Shown in pieces: positions 1 to 5,115 of a DNA stretch of 5,115 bases; the stretch's first letter is position 1; each line of letters opens with the position of its first letter. The position numbers were made by a program, and so were the translations under genes. Source of the DNA: Candidatus Dormiibacterota bacterium (lineage in GTDB: Bacteria; Chloroflexota; Dormibacteria; Aeolococcales; Bog-877); NCBI GenBank assembly GCA_003135035.1, contig PLDE01000056.1, positions 1,836 through 6,950 on the forward strand, in the 5' to 3' direction. A model generated the notes under the pieces. That model saw only the letters and a list, made by a program, of their open reading frames with translations. It ran no database searches and had not been told where the DNA came from.

Positions 1-82
1 ATTTGTGGCTTGAATGCGTGTGGGGTTGCCCTGGTTCGGAGCGGCGGGTGCAACAGGTAGCAACGGGCGCCACTCCGGCCCT

Positions 83-87
83 GAGGG
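83..87 (+). promoter_or_regulatory. Candidate ribosome binding site for fabH
   Basis: GAGGG lies 10 bases before the ATG at 98 and 7 bases before an in-frame GTG at 95. It is the only good Shine-Dalgarno match near the start of the FabH reading frame. The further upstream in-frame ATG at 14 has no purine-rich stretch in the 13 visible bases before it. This favours a start at 95 or 98, which also matches where FabH proteins usually begin. Confidence 0.5.
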
Positions 88-97
88 ATGCCGGGTG

Positions 98-1192
98 ATG
101 GGGATCGGCACGTCCCTCCCCGCGACTCGGGTCTCCAATTTCGAGATCGAAAGCTTCCTCGACACCTCAGACGAGTGGATCCAGTCACGCACCGGTATCA
201 GAGAACGCCGAGTAGCCGAGCCCGAGCTCACTCTGCTCCAACTGGCCGCGCGAGCCGCGCGAGCTGCCCTCCAGGCCGCGGACCTCGATCCCTCCGCGAT
301 CGACGCGGTCATCTGCTCCAGCAGTTCTCCTGACGCCACTTTTCCATCCTTGGCCTGCCGACTCCAGGCGGAGCTGGGGTGCCCACATGGCCCTGCCTTC
401 GATGTTCAGGCCGCCTGCTCGGGAGCTATTTACGGCATGGCCCTGGCCCAGTCGATGATCCAGAGCGGGCTCAGCCGCACCGTGCTGGTGGTGGCGGCCG
501 AGATCTTCAGCCGGGTGCTCGACTGGAGCGACCGCTCCACGGCGGTTCTCTTCGGCGACGGCGCGGGAGCTCTGGTGGTCGGATCCTCAAACCAGGAGGG
601 GGCCCAGATCGTCGCTCTCGACCTGGGGGCGGATGGCGGTGGGGCCTGGGCTCTGGACACCATCCGCTACCACCCAATCAAGCAGGAGCCGGCCCGCTTG
701 CGGCCCGAGTACGCCACTTCGGACAGGGCGATGGACCGCGTCGTGCACATGGACGGCCGCGAGGTTTTCCGCTTCAGCACCAAGATCCTGGAGCAGATAG
801 TTCTCCGCCTGGCCGGAGCGGCCAGAATCGAGGTGGATCAGATCGCCCTGATCGTGCCCCATCAGGCCAACTCGAGAATCCTGGGCACGGCCGCCGGGCG
901 GCTCGGGGTGCCCTTTGATCGCTTTACTTGCAACGTCGACCGCCTGGGCAACACCTCCTCCGCCTCGATTCCTCTGGCCCTCGCCGAGGCTGAGGGCCAA
1001 GGCCGGTGCCACACCGGCGATCTCGTCTGTTTGGTAGCCTTCGGAGCCGGGCTGACCTGGGGCGGGGTCTTGCTCCGTTGGCAGCCGACCGGGGTAGTTG
1101 TCGATGACCCCGGCGATCTCGAAAAGTCCAATCAATCCCTGAGCGACACCGAAGGGCGTTCCACGCCCCGACGCGAGGAGATTTCTGGGTGA
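98..1192 (+). CDS. fabH: Beta-ketoacyl-ACP synthase III (FabH, KAS III)
   Basis: This cytoplasmic enzyme of type II fatty acid synthesis condenses an acyl-CoA primer with malonyl-ACP to start a chain. From the ATG at 98 (364 aa), the Cys-His-Asn triad is visible: C107 in AACSGAIYG, H255 in PHQANSR, and N285 in GNTSSASIPLA. Other family signatures are DTSDEW (about 22-27), RTGIRERR (31-38), FGDGAGA (about 152-158) and the terminal GAGLTWGG. The frame is open back to an ATG at 14, which would add 28 residues. I prefer 98 (or the GTG at 95) because GIGTSLP normally lies a few residues from the FabH N-terminus and a GAGGG site precedes it; an extended form is still possible. After the usual end (LLRW) there is an unusual hydrophilic tail of 36 residues (about 329-364). 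The stop overlaps the next gene, fabF, by four bases, so the two are probably co-transcribed. Substrate preference (acetyl versus branched primers) cannot be read from the sequence. Confidence 0.93.
   Translation: MGIGTSLPATRVSNFEIESFLDTSDEWIQSRTGIRERRVAEPELTLLQLAARAARAALQAADLDPSAIDAVICSSSSPDATFPSLACRLQAELGCPHGPAFDVQAACSGAIYGMALAQSMIQSGLSRTVLVVAAEIFSRVLDWSDRSTAVLFGDGAGALVVGSSNQEGAQIVALDLGADGGGAWALDTIRYHPIKQEPARLRPEYATSDRAMDRVVHMDGREVFRFSTKILEQIVLRLAGAARIEVDQIALIVPHQANSRILGTAAGRLGVPFDRFTCNVDRLGNTSSASIPLALAEAEGQGRCHTGDLVCLVAFGAGLTWGGVLLRWQPTGVVVDDPGDLEKSNQSLSDTEGRSTPRREEISG
1175..1180 (+). promoter_or_regulatory. Strong ribosome binding site of fabF, inside fabH
   Basis: GAGGAG sits 8 bases before the GTG at 1189 and within the last codons of fabH. 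Together with the GTGA start/stop overlap it fixes the fabF start and suggests that ribosomes finishing fabH re-initiate on fabF, keeping the two enzymes in proportion. Confidence 0.75.
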
Positions 1193-2454
1193 CCACGAAT
1201 ACGGTTTCGGACCGGGTACGGGTGGTAGTGACGGGAATGGGAGCGGTGACGCCGCTCGCGGTAGGCGTCGGCCCCAGCTGGGCCGCTCTTCTCGCCGGCC
1301 GCAATGGGATCGCCAGGATTCAGAGTTTCGACCCCGACGCCTACGCCTCGCAGATGGCGGGCGAGGTCCTCGACTTCGACCCGGTGGATTTTATCGACCG
1401 CAAGCAGGTCAACCGGACCGCCCGCTTTACCCAGTTCGCCCTGGCGGCGACGATGGAGGCGATGGAGCAGTCGGCGCTCACCGTCGACGACTCCAATCGA
1501 TACGAAGTTGGGGTCATCGTGGGATCTGGCATCGGCGGACTCCGGGTCACCGAGGAGGCCAGCTACACCCTGCGGGATCGAGGACCGCGCCGGCTGAGCC
1601 CCTTCACCGTGCCCATGATCCTGGCCGACATTGCCGCTGGCGAGATCGCCATGAAGCTGCAGGCGTGTGGTCCCAACTTTGCCTTGATCTCCGCTTGCGC
1701 CACCGGCGCGCACGCCATCGGTGAGGCGGCCGAGATTATCCGCCGCGGTGATGCGGTGGCCTGCGTGGCCGGCGCCAGCGAGGCCTCGGTGACGCCCTTG
1801 GCGGTCGGGGCGTTCGCTGCCATGCGGGCCCTGTCACAGCGCAACGACGATCCCGAGCACGCCAGCCGGCCCTTCGATAAGGGGCGCGATGGGTTCGTGG
1901 TCGCCGAGTCCTGCGGGATCGTGATCCTGGAGGAGCTCGGCCACGCCCGGCGGCGAGGGGCGCGCATCCTCGCCGAGGTTGTCGGCTACGGGGCGACGGC
2001 CGACGCCCACCACCTCACCGCGCCCGATCCCAGTGGCAGGGGAGCGCGTTATGCCATGACCAAGGCCCTGGACAAGGCTGGGGCAGGGCCTGAGGACGTC
2101 GATTACATCAACGCCCACGGCACCTCGACCGAGCTCAACGACGCGGCTGAGACTTCCGCTATCAAGCAGGCCCTGGGTGAGAACCGCGCCCGGCAGATTC
2201 CCATCTCCTCGACCAAATCGATGACCGGTCACAGCCTCGGTGGCGCCGGAGCGATCGAGTCGATCTTCTCGGTGATGGCGATCGTGGACGGCCAGGTGCC
2301 CCCGACGATCAACTACCAGGATCCCGACCCCGAGTGCGACCTCGACTACGTCACCGAAGGCGCGCGCCGGGTGGACCCAGAGCTGGTCCTCAACAATTCC
2401 TTTGGCTTCGGCGGCCACAACGCCTGCCTCGCCTTCGCCCGATTCTCTGACTGA
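1189..2454 (+). CDS. fabF: Beta-ketoacyl-ACP synthase II (FabF, KAS II)
   Basis: This is the elongating condensing enzyme of type II fatty acid synthesis, joining acyl-ACP to malonyl-ACP. The 421 aa length is close to the usual 410-420. It opens with the typical VVVTGMGAVTPL. The Cys-His-His catalytic set is complete: C170 in SACATGAHAIG, H310 in NAHGTSTELND, and H348 in KSMTGHSLGGAGAIE, with the conserved K343. The C-terminal NNSFGFGGHN (402-411) carries the two Phe residues of the gating loop. The active-site Cys excludes a chain-length-factor (KS-beta) type. The GTG start follows a GAGGAG site and overlaps the fabH stop by four bases, so the pair is an operon. The common neighbour acpP is absent between them and directly downstream. 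The alternative reading, a secondary-metabolite ketosynthase, is less likely given the canonical motifs and the FabH partner. Confidence 0.96.
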   Translation: MTTNTVSDRVRVVVTGMGAVTPLAVGVGPSWAALLAGRNGIARIQSFDPDAYASQMAGEVLDFDPVDFIDRKQVNRTARFTQFALAATMEAMEQSALTVDDSNRYEVGVIVGSGIGGLRVTEEASYTLRDRGPRRLSPFTVPMILADIAAGEIAMKLQACGPNFALISACATGAHAIGEAAEIIRRGDAVACVAGASEASVTPLAVGAFAAMRALSQRNDDPEHASRPFDKGRDGFVVAESCGIVILEELGHARRRGARILAEVVGYGATADAHHLTAPDPSGRGARYAMTKALDKAGAGPEDVDYINAHGTSTELNDAAETSAIKQALGENRARQIPISSTKSMTGHSLGGAGAIESIFSVMAIVDGQVPPTINYQDPDPECDLDYVTEGARRVDPELVLNNSFGFGGHNACLAFARFSD

Positions 2455-2506
2455 AGTAGATCGCCGGTCGGGCCTGGTGGGTGCGGAGTTCCCATCCCGG
2501 GAGAGA

Positions 2507-2524
2507 CCGCTGCTGGCGCAGCGG
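2507..2524 (+). other. Perfect GC-rich hairpin between fabF and the GH3 gene
   Basis: CCGCTGC and GCAGCGG form a perfect 7-bp stem around a TGGC tetraloop. It lies 52 bases after the fabF stop and 26 bases before the next start. No T-run follows, so it is not a classical intrinsic terminator. It could act in Rho-type or U-less termination, or shield the 3' end of the fabHF message. The rest of the 96-base gap holds only a possible -10 element. Confidence 0.45.
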
Positions 2525-2538
2525 CGGAGATTCGCGGA

Positions 2539-2544
2539 TATCCT
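2539..2544 (+). promoter_or_regulatory. Possible -10 element before the GH3 lipoprotein gene
   Basis: TATCCT fits the TAnnnT pattern and ends 6 bases before the GTG at 2551. Transcription starting 6-8 bases downstream would begin at or next to the start codon, giving a leaderless message. No convincing -35 is seen, and no Shine-Dalgarno site lies at normal spacing (the nearest purine run is about 20 bases away). Confidence 0.3.
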
Positions 2545-2550
2545 CAGGCC

Positions 2551-3717
2551 GTGCGCCACTGGCTCGGCGTGGGACCTGCCGCGAGAATTCTTTTCGCCCT
2601 CACCAGCGGAGGCCTGCTCCTGGCCAGTTGTGGGGGTGCCGGCCATGTCCCTTCGAAGAGCCCCCGGCCATCTCCCTCGTCCAGCGCACCTGCCTGTAGC
2701 AACCAGAGCGTTCTGGCTACCTGGTCGGTCGACCAGCTGGCCGAGCAGGTGGTGGCCATACCGGTCCAGGAGATCGACGTCGACGCCGTCCAGTCTGAGG
2801 TTGCCCAGGGAGTGGGCGGGCTACTTCTCTTCGGAACTGCGGCGCCGAGCAATCTCGGCGCCCAGTTGAAGGCTCTGGAGACAGGAGCACCGGGCGGCAT
2901 CGCGCCCTTGGTGATGACCGACGAGGAGGGAGGAGGGGTGCAGCGAATGGCCAACCTGGTGGGGTCCCTACCCTGGGCGCGCCAGATGGGCAGCACCATG
3001 ACGGCCGCCCAGATTGAGAGCGCTGCCGAATCGGTGGGACAGGCAATGCTGGCTCAAGGGGTGACCATGGACCTGGCGCCGGTGCTGGATGTGGATGGAG
3101 GCGTCGGTCCCAATGCGACCGACCCGGACGGCTCCCGGTCCTTCAGTGCCAACCCCAGCGTTGCCAGCAGCGATGGCCTCGCCTTCGCTGAGGGACTGGT
3201 GGCCGCCGGGGTGATCCCGGTGGTGAAGCACTTCCCCGGCCTGGGCGGTGCCAGCGGAAACACCGACGATAGGCCCGCCACCACGCAGCCTTACTCGGCC
3301 CTGCAAACGGGCGGGCTCGTGCCCTTCGATGCCGCCGTGCAGGCTGAGCTACCGGCAGTCATGGTGGCCAACGCATCGGTCCCCGGGCTGACCACGGCTC
3401 CAGCGAGCCTGTCCTCCGCCGCGATCCAGGGGCTTCTCCAGGATCAACTTCACTTTCAGGGACTGATCCTGACCGACTCGCTCAGTGCGGGCTCGATCAC
3501 CGCACTGGGTCTTAATGTGGCGCAAGCGACGGTGCAGGCAATCGCCGCGGGCGCCGACATGGTCACCTTCGGAAGCGGAAGTCCTGCGCTGGTGACGGCG
3601 GCGGTCGATGCGGCGATGACGGCGGCGGTCGCAGATGGCCAGGTCTCGACCGCGCGGCTGAGCAACGCGGTCAGCCAGATCCTGGCCGCAAAGCGGGTAG
3701 ATCTTTGCTCCAAGTGA
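2551..3717 (+). CDS. Lipoprotein glycoside hydrolase family 3 (NagZ/LpqI-like)
   Basis: This is probably a membrane-anchored, extracytoplasmic beta-N-acetylglucosaminidase or related GH3 enzyme acting on cell-wall sugars. The 388 aa protein begins with a lipoprotein signal: basic residues R2 and R12, a hydrophobic stretch, then lipobox LASC with the lipidated Cys at C27. A Ser/Pro-rich linker follows (about 28-48). The single GH3 barrel domain shows DEEGGGVQR (124-132, usually EGGRVQR, so one Arg is Gly), the MDLAPVLDVD strand, DGSRSF, KHFPG (226-230), and LILTDSLSAGSI, whose D309 aligns with the catalytic nucleophile. In classical NagZ the loop after KHFPG carries Asp-Ser-His, the acid/base dyad; here it reads GNTDD (236-240) with no His. 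I recall similar NTD loops in actinobacterial GH3 lipoproteins, so this may be a subfamily trait, not decay. No second C-terminal GH3 domain is present, as in NagZ. The GTG start lacks a close ribosome site and may be leaderless. Exact substrate is unknown. Confidence 0.88.
   Translation: MRHWLGVGPAARILFALTSGGLLLASCGGAGHVPSKSPRPSPSSSAPACSNQSVLATWSVDQLAEQVVAIPVQEIDVDAVQSEVAQGVGGLLLFGTAAPSNLGAQLKALETGAPGGIAPLVMTDEEGGGVQRMANLVGSLPWARQMGSTMTAAQIESAAESVGQAMLAQGVTMDLAPVLDVDGGVGPNATDPDGSRSFSANPSVASSDGLAFAEGLVAAGVIPVVKHFPGLGGASGNTDDRPATTQPYSALQTGGLVPFDAAVQAELPAVMVANASVPGLTTAPASLSSAAIQGLLQDQLHFQGLILTDSLSAGSITALGLNVAQATVQAIAAGADMVTFGSGSPALVTAAVDAAMTAAVADGQVSTARLSNAVSQILAAKRVDLCSK
3594..3631 (+). repeat. 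Short internal direct repeat, 24-base period, in the GH3 gene
   Basis: The 14-mer GACGGCGGCGGTCG occurs at 3594-3607 and again at 3618-3631, in the same frame. It encodes two TAAV segments eight residues apart in an Ala-rich helix near the C-terminus. It probably reflects local duplication or codon bias and has no clear function. Confidence 0.6.
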
Positions 3718-3776
3718 GAACCAGCCATCCAGACAGCCGGGCGTCTTCTTCCTGTGCCACGGTTGGCCAGTCGAGG

Positions 3777-3782
3777 TAGTCT
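3777..3782 (+). promoter_or_regulatory. Possible -10 element before the methyltransferase gene
   Basis: TAGTCT fits TAnnnT and ends 8 bases before the ATG at 3791, a spacing that would give a leaderless or nearly leaderless transcript. An overlapping GAGGT (3773-3777) is the only ribosome-site candidate, but its 13-base gap to the ATG is long. No clear -35 is seen. The two readings are mutually exclusive. No terminator is evident in the 73-base gap (3718-3790). Confidence 0.3.
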
Positions 3783-3790
3783 CACCCGTC

Positions 3791-4615
3791 ATGGACCAGT
3801 ACCAATTGGTCAACCAGCAGAATTGGGATGAACGCGCGCCAGCTCATGCAAAGTCTCCCGACTACCATGTGCAGCGCTTCCTGTCCGATCCCGATTTCAT
3901 CAGCGGTGTGGTGCGTTTCGACCAACCGCGGCTGGGTGATATTCGCGGCCTTCGGGCGGTTCACCTGCAGTGTCATATCGGCACCGACACACTCTCCCTC
4001 GCTCGTCTCGGTGCCCGCATGACCGGTCTGGACTTCTCGCCGGCCGCTCTTCACGAAGCGCGCAAGTTGGCGAAGGCGACAGCCGCGGACATTGAGTTCG
4101 TCGAAGCGAATCTCTATGACGCGGTGGCCGCACTGGGAGCGCACCGATTCGACCTTGTCTACACCGGGATTGGTGCCCTCTGCTGGTTGCCTGATATCGC
4201 CCGCTGGGCCAGCGTGGTCGCCGATTTGCTGGCTCCCGGCGGGCGCCTGTTTGTCCGGGAGGGCCATCCCATGCTGTGGGCACTCTCCGATCCCAGACCG
4301 GATGAACTCTTGGTGGTGGAGCACCCTTACTTCGAGGTGGCCGAGCCCGTGCTGGACTCTGTCGGCGGCACCTATGTGGAGACCGATGTGGTCTTCCAAC
4401 ACAACACCGCGTACCAATGGAGCCACGGTCTCGGCGAGATCATCAGCGCCCTGCTGGCGCGAGGGTTGCGGATCACTGGGCTGGTCGAGCACGACAGCGT
4501 GCCCTGGAATGCATTGCCGGGCCAGATGGAGCAGCTGGTCGACGGCGAGTACCGACTAGCCGACCGACCCTGGCGCTTGGCTCACAGTTTCACCTTGCAG
4601 GCGGTGAAGTCATAG
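3791..4615 (+). CDS. Class I SAM-dependent methyltransferase
   Basis: This cytoplasmic protein of 274 aa should transfer a methyl group from S-adenosylmethionine to an unidentified acceptor. The Rossmann-type core is clear. Motif I is VHLQCHIGTDTLSLARLGA (57-75), a variant in which QCHIGTD replaces the usual GxGxG. D81 in TGLDFSP would bind the SAM ribose. IEFVEANLYD (101-110) is motif II, FDLVYTGIGALCWLPD (120-135) is motif IV, and LLAPGGRLFV (146-155) is the post-motif strand. The roughly 40-residue N-terminal part (NWDERAPAH) is typical of small-molecule methyltransferases of the Methyltransf_11/25 type. The C-terminal third (about 160-274) is a substrate-side extension with Trp and acidic residues; I cannot name the substrate. 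It is co-directional with the GH3 gene after 73 bases, possibly with its own promoter, and convergent with the next gene. Neighbours give no pathway clue. Confidence 0.88.
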   Translation: MDQYQLVNQQNWDERAPAHAKSPDYHVQRFLSDPDFISGVVRFDQPRLGDIRGLRAVHLQCHIGTDTLSLARLGARMTGLDFSPAALHEARKLAKATAADIEFVEANLYDAVAALGAHRFDLVYTGIGALCWLPDIARWASVVADLLAPGGRLFVREGHPMLWALSDPRPDELLVVEHPYFEVAEPVLDSVGGTYVETDVVFQHNTAYQWSHGLGEIISALLARGLRITGLVEHDSVPWNALPGQMEQLVDGEYRLADRPWRLAHSFTLQAVKS

Positions 4616-4626
4616 CTATAAGCGGA

Positions 4627-4680
4627 TTCGACGTCGGTCGAACTGGGCGGTGTCGAGGTGCAGCCCCGGGCCTGGCCGGG
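4627..4680. other. Inverted repeats in the convergent intergenic gap
   Basis: The 96-base gap between the two convergent stops (4616-4711) holds a perfect 6-bp inverted repeat, TTCGAC-gtcg-GTCGAA (4627-4642). It also holds a shorter GC stem, CCCGG-gcctgg-CCGGG (4665-4680). Placement between convergent genes fits a shared bidirectional transcription end. Neither stem is followed by a T-run on either strand, so a classical terminator is not shown. Nothing else is recognisable in the gap. Confidence 0.35.
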
Positions 4681-4711
4681 AGACGTCGAGGCTAGCTTCA
4701 CCCCGGCCAAC

Positions 4712-5098
4712 CTAGTTGGCTGCCGCGTCCCTTTCTTCATGGGGGACGACGGCGCCCGGAACAATCTCGGTGGCGGCACCGGCGTGGGTGACGACGTGGC
4801 CGTCCACCATCCCAGCGATAATCACGCGGCCCCAATTCTGCACGTCACCGACCGAGGTGCCGTCTAACACAGCATCCCCGGCTCGCTCCACCAGGAGTCC
4901 GCCGACGATCCCGGTCACGTAGGCGGCCCCTCGGGAACCAACAACGACTCCCTTGGTCACGGTGCCGGTAAGGGCGAGGGCGCCGCCAGCTTCGACAATC
5001 ACCTCGCCATCGACGGTGCCGGAAATCCACTCTTCGCCGGTGACGCGGAGATCACCTACGTGGCAGGTACCGCTGGGAACCGTTAGGTGCGTGCTCAT
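4712..5098 (-). CDS. Small beta-solenoid repeat protein, bactofilin-like
   Basis: This 128 aa protein has no signal peptide, membrane segment or catalytic motif that I can see. Its body is a tandem degenerate repeat starting at G27, G45, G63, G80 and G96 (spacings 18, 18, 17 and 16). The pattern is close to G-x-V-x-G-x-V-x-V-x-x-x-G-A with alternating Val/Ile/Leu, for example GTVDGEVIVEAGGALALT and GTVTKGVVVGSRGAAYVT. Such rungs predict a right-handed beta-helix, like bactofilins (polymer-forming cytoskeletal proteins), which are of similar size. A charged tail (PHEERDAAAN) ends it. If bactofilin-like, it would self-assemble into filaments in the cytoplasm or at the membrane; this is inference from repeat form only. 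An in-frame TTG just upstream (5101) is possible, but the ATG at 5098 is better placed after GGAGAGG. It is convergent with the methyltransferase gene. Alternatives are another hexapeptide-like or solenoid protein of unknown role. Confidence 0.75.
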   Translation of the reverse strand: MSTHLTVPSGTCHVGDLRVTGEEWISGTVDGEVIVEAGGALALTGTVTKGVVVGSRGAAYVTGIVGGLLVERAGDAVLDGTSVGDVQNWGRVIIAGMVDGHVVTHAGAATEIVPGAVVPHEERDAAAN

Positions 5099-5102
5099 CA
5101 AT

Positions 5103-5109
5103 CCTCTCC
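5103..5109 (-). promoter_or_regulatory. Ribosome binding site of the solenoid-protein gene
   Basis: Read on the - strand, GGAGAGG precedes the ATG at 5098 by 4 bases (7 from the core GGAG). It is a strong Shine-Dalgarno match and selects the ATG over the TTG at 5101, which would be only one base from it. The promoter lies outside the window. Confidence 0.65.
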
Positions 5110-5115
5110 ATCCAC

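Noticed and set aside
1..13. End of an upstream gene (in-frame TGA at 11-13 just before ATG 14)
   Set aside because: Only three codons are visible, too little to support a coding call.
14..97. N-terminal extension of FabH from the ATG at 14
   Set aside because: It has no visible ribosome site, sequence unlike FabH N-termini, and a good site (GAGGG at 83-87) further in. It cannot be fully excluded because the window starts 13 bases upstream.
379..918. Long open frame overlapping fabH in another + frame
   Set aside because: It is a shadow of the high-GC fabH frame: Arg/Gly/Pro-rich with no domain, while fabH has complete catalytic motifs.
587..1135. Antisense open frame across the end of fabH
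   Set aside because: No recognisable domain or ribosome site; long antisense frames are expected at this GC content.
1132..1713. Antisense open frame across the start of fabF
   Set aside because: Same reasoning: low-complexity translation opposite a well-supported gene.
98..2454. Type II polyketide KS-alpha/KS-beta pair
   Set aside because: The first protein is KAS III (Cys-His-Asn) and the second is a canonical FabF with an active Cys, so this is a fatty-acid pair and not a KS/CLF pair.
1834..2646. 270-codon antisense frame opposite fabF and the following gap
   Set aside because: Despite its length it has no motif and lies opposite the conserved His310, Lys343 and His348 region of fabF.
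3718..3790. Intrinsic terminator after the GH3 gene
   Set aside because: The best pairing is CCAGCC with GGTTGG across a loop of about 35 bases, with a wobble and no T-run; too weak to call.
3782..4492. 236-codon antisense frame opposite the methyltransferase
   Set aside because: The + strand product has ordered SAM-methyltransferase motifs; the antisense product has none.
4627..4642. Actinobacterial LexA (SOS) box
   Set aside because: The known box has GAAC-N4-GTTC half-sites; here the half-sites are TTCGAC and GTCGAA, and the site lies between convergent gene ends, not upstream of a gene.

Overview
The window is a high-GC (roughly two-thirds G+C by eye) bacterial chromosomal segment with five protein-coding genes: four on the + strand and one convergent gene on the - strand at the right edge. 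I see no rRNA, tRNA, CRISPR, transposase, integrase or phage gene. High GC, GTG starts, and an LpqI/NagZ-type lipoprotein glycosidase suggest an actinobacterial or Chloroflexota/Dormibacterota-like organism. This is inference from style and not a firm assignment.

Left half (about 98-2454): a translationally coupled pair of fatty-acid condensing enzymes. A FabH-type beta-ketoacyl-ACP synthase III overlaps a FabF-type beta-ketoacyl-ACP synthase II by four bases (GTGA). Both have complete catalytic residues. FabH would start chains from acyl-CoA and malonyl-ACP, and FabF would elongate them. The acyl carrier protein gene often found between or beside these genes is not present here.

Middle (2455-3717): a 96-base gap with a strong GC hairpin and a possible -10 element, then a lipid-anchored glycoside hydrolase family 3 protein (NagZ/LpqI-like). 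It has a clear lipobox and a Ser/Pro linker and probably acts on cell-wall or other extracytoplasmic N-acetylglucosaminides. It keeps the nucleophile Asp but lacks the classical Asp-x-His dyad.

Right (3718-5115): a class I SAM-dependent methyltransferase of unknown substrate after a 73-base gap, then a 96-base convergent gap with small inverted repeats. Last is a small - strand gene for a glycine/valine-repeat protein that looks like a beta-solenoid (bactofilin-like).

Apart from the fabH-fabF pair, the genes share no obvious pathway. The window looks mostly like ordinary chromosome. The points most worth a second look are the uncharacterised solenoid-repeat protein, the altered GH3 catalytic loop, the possible leaderless starts of two genes, and the non-conserved-looking C-terminal tail on FabH. 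I do not see evidence for a novel multi-gene system.
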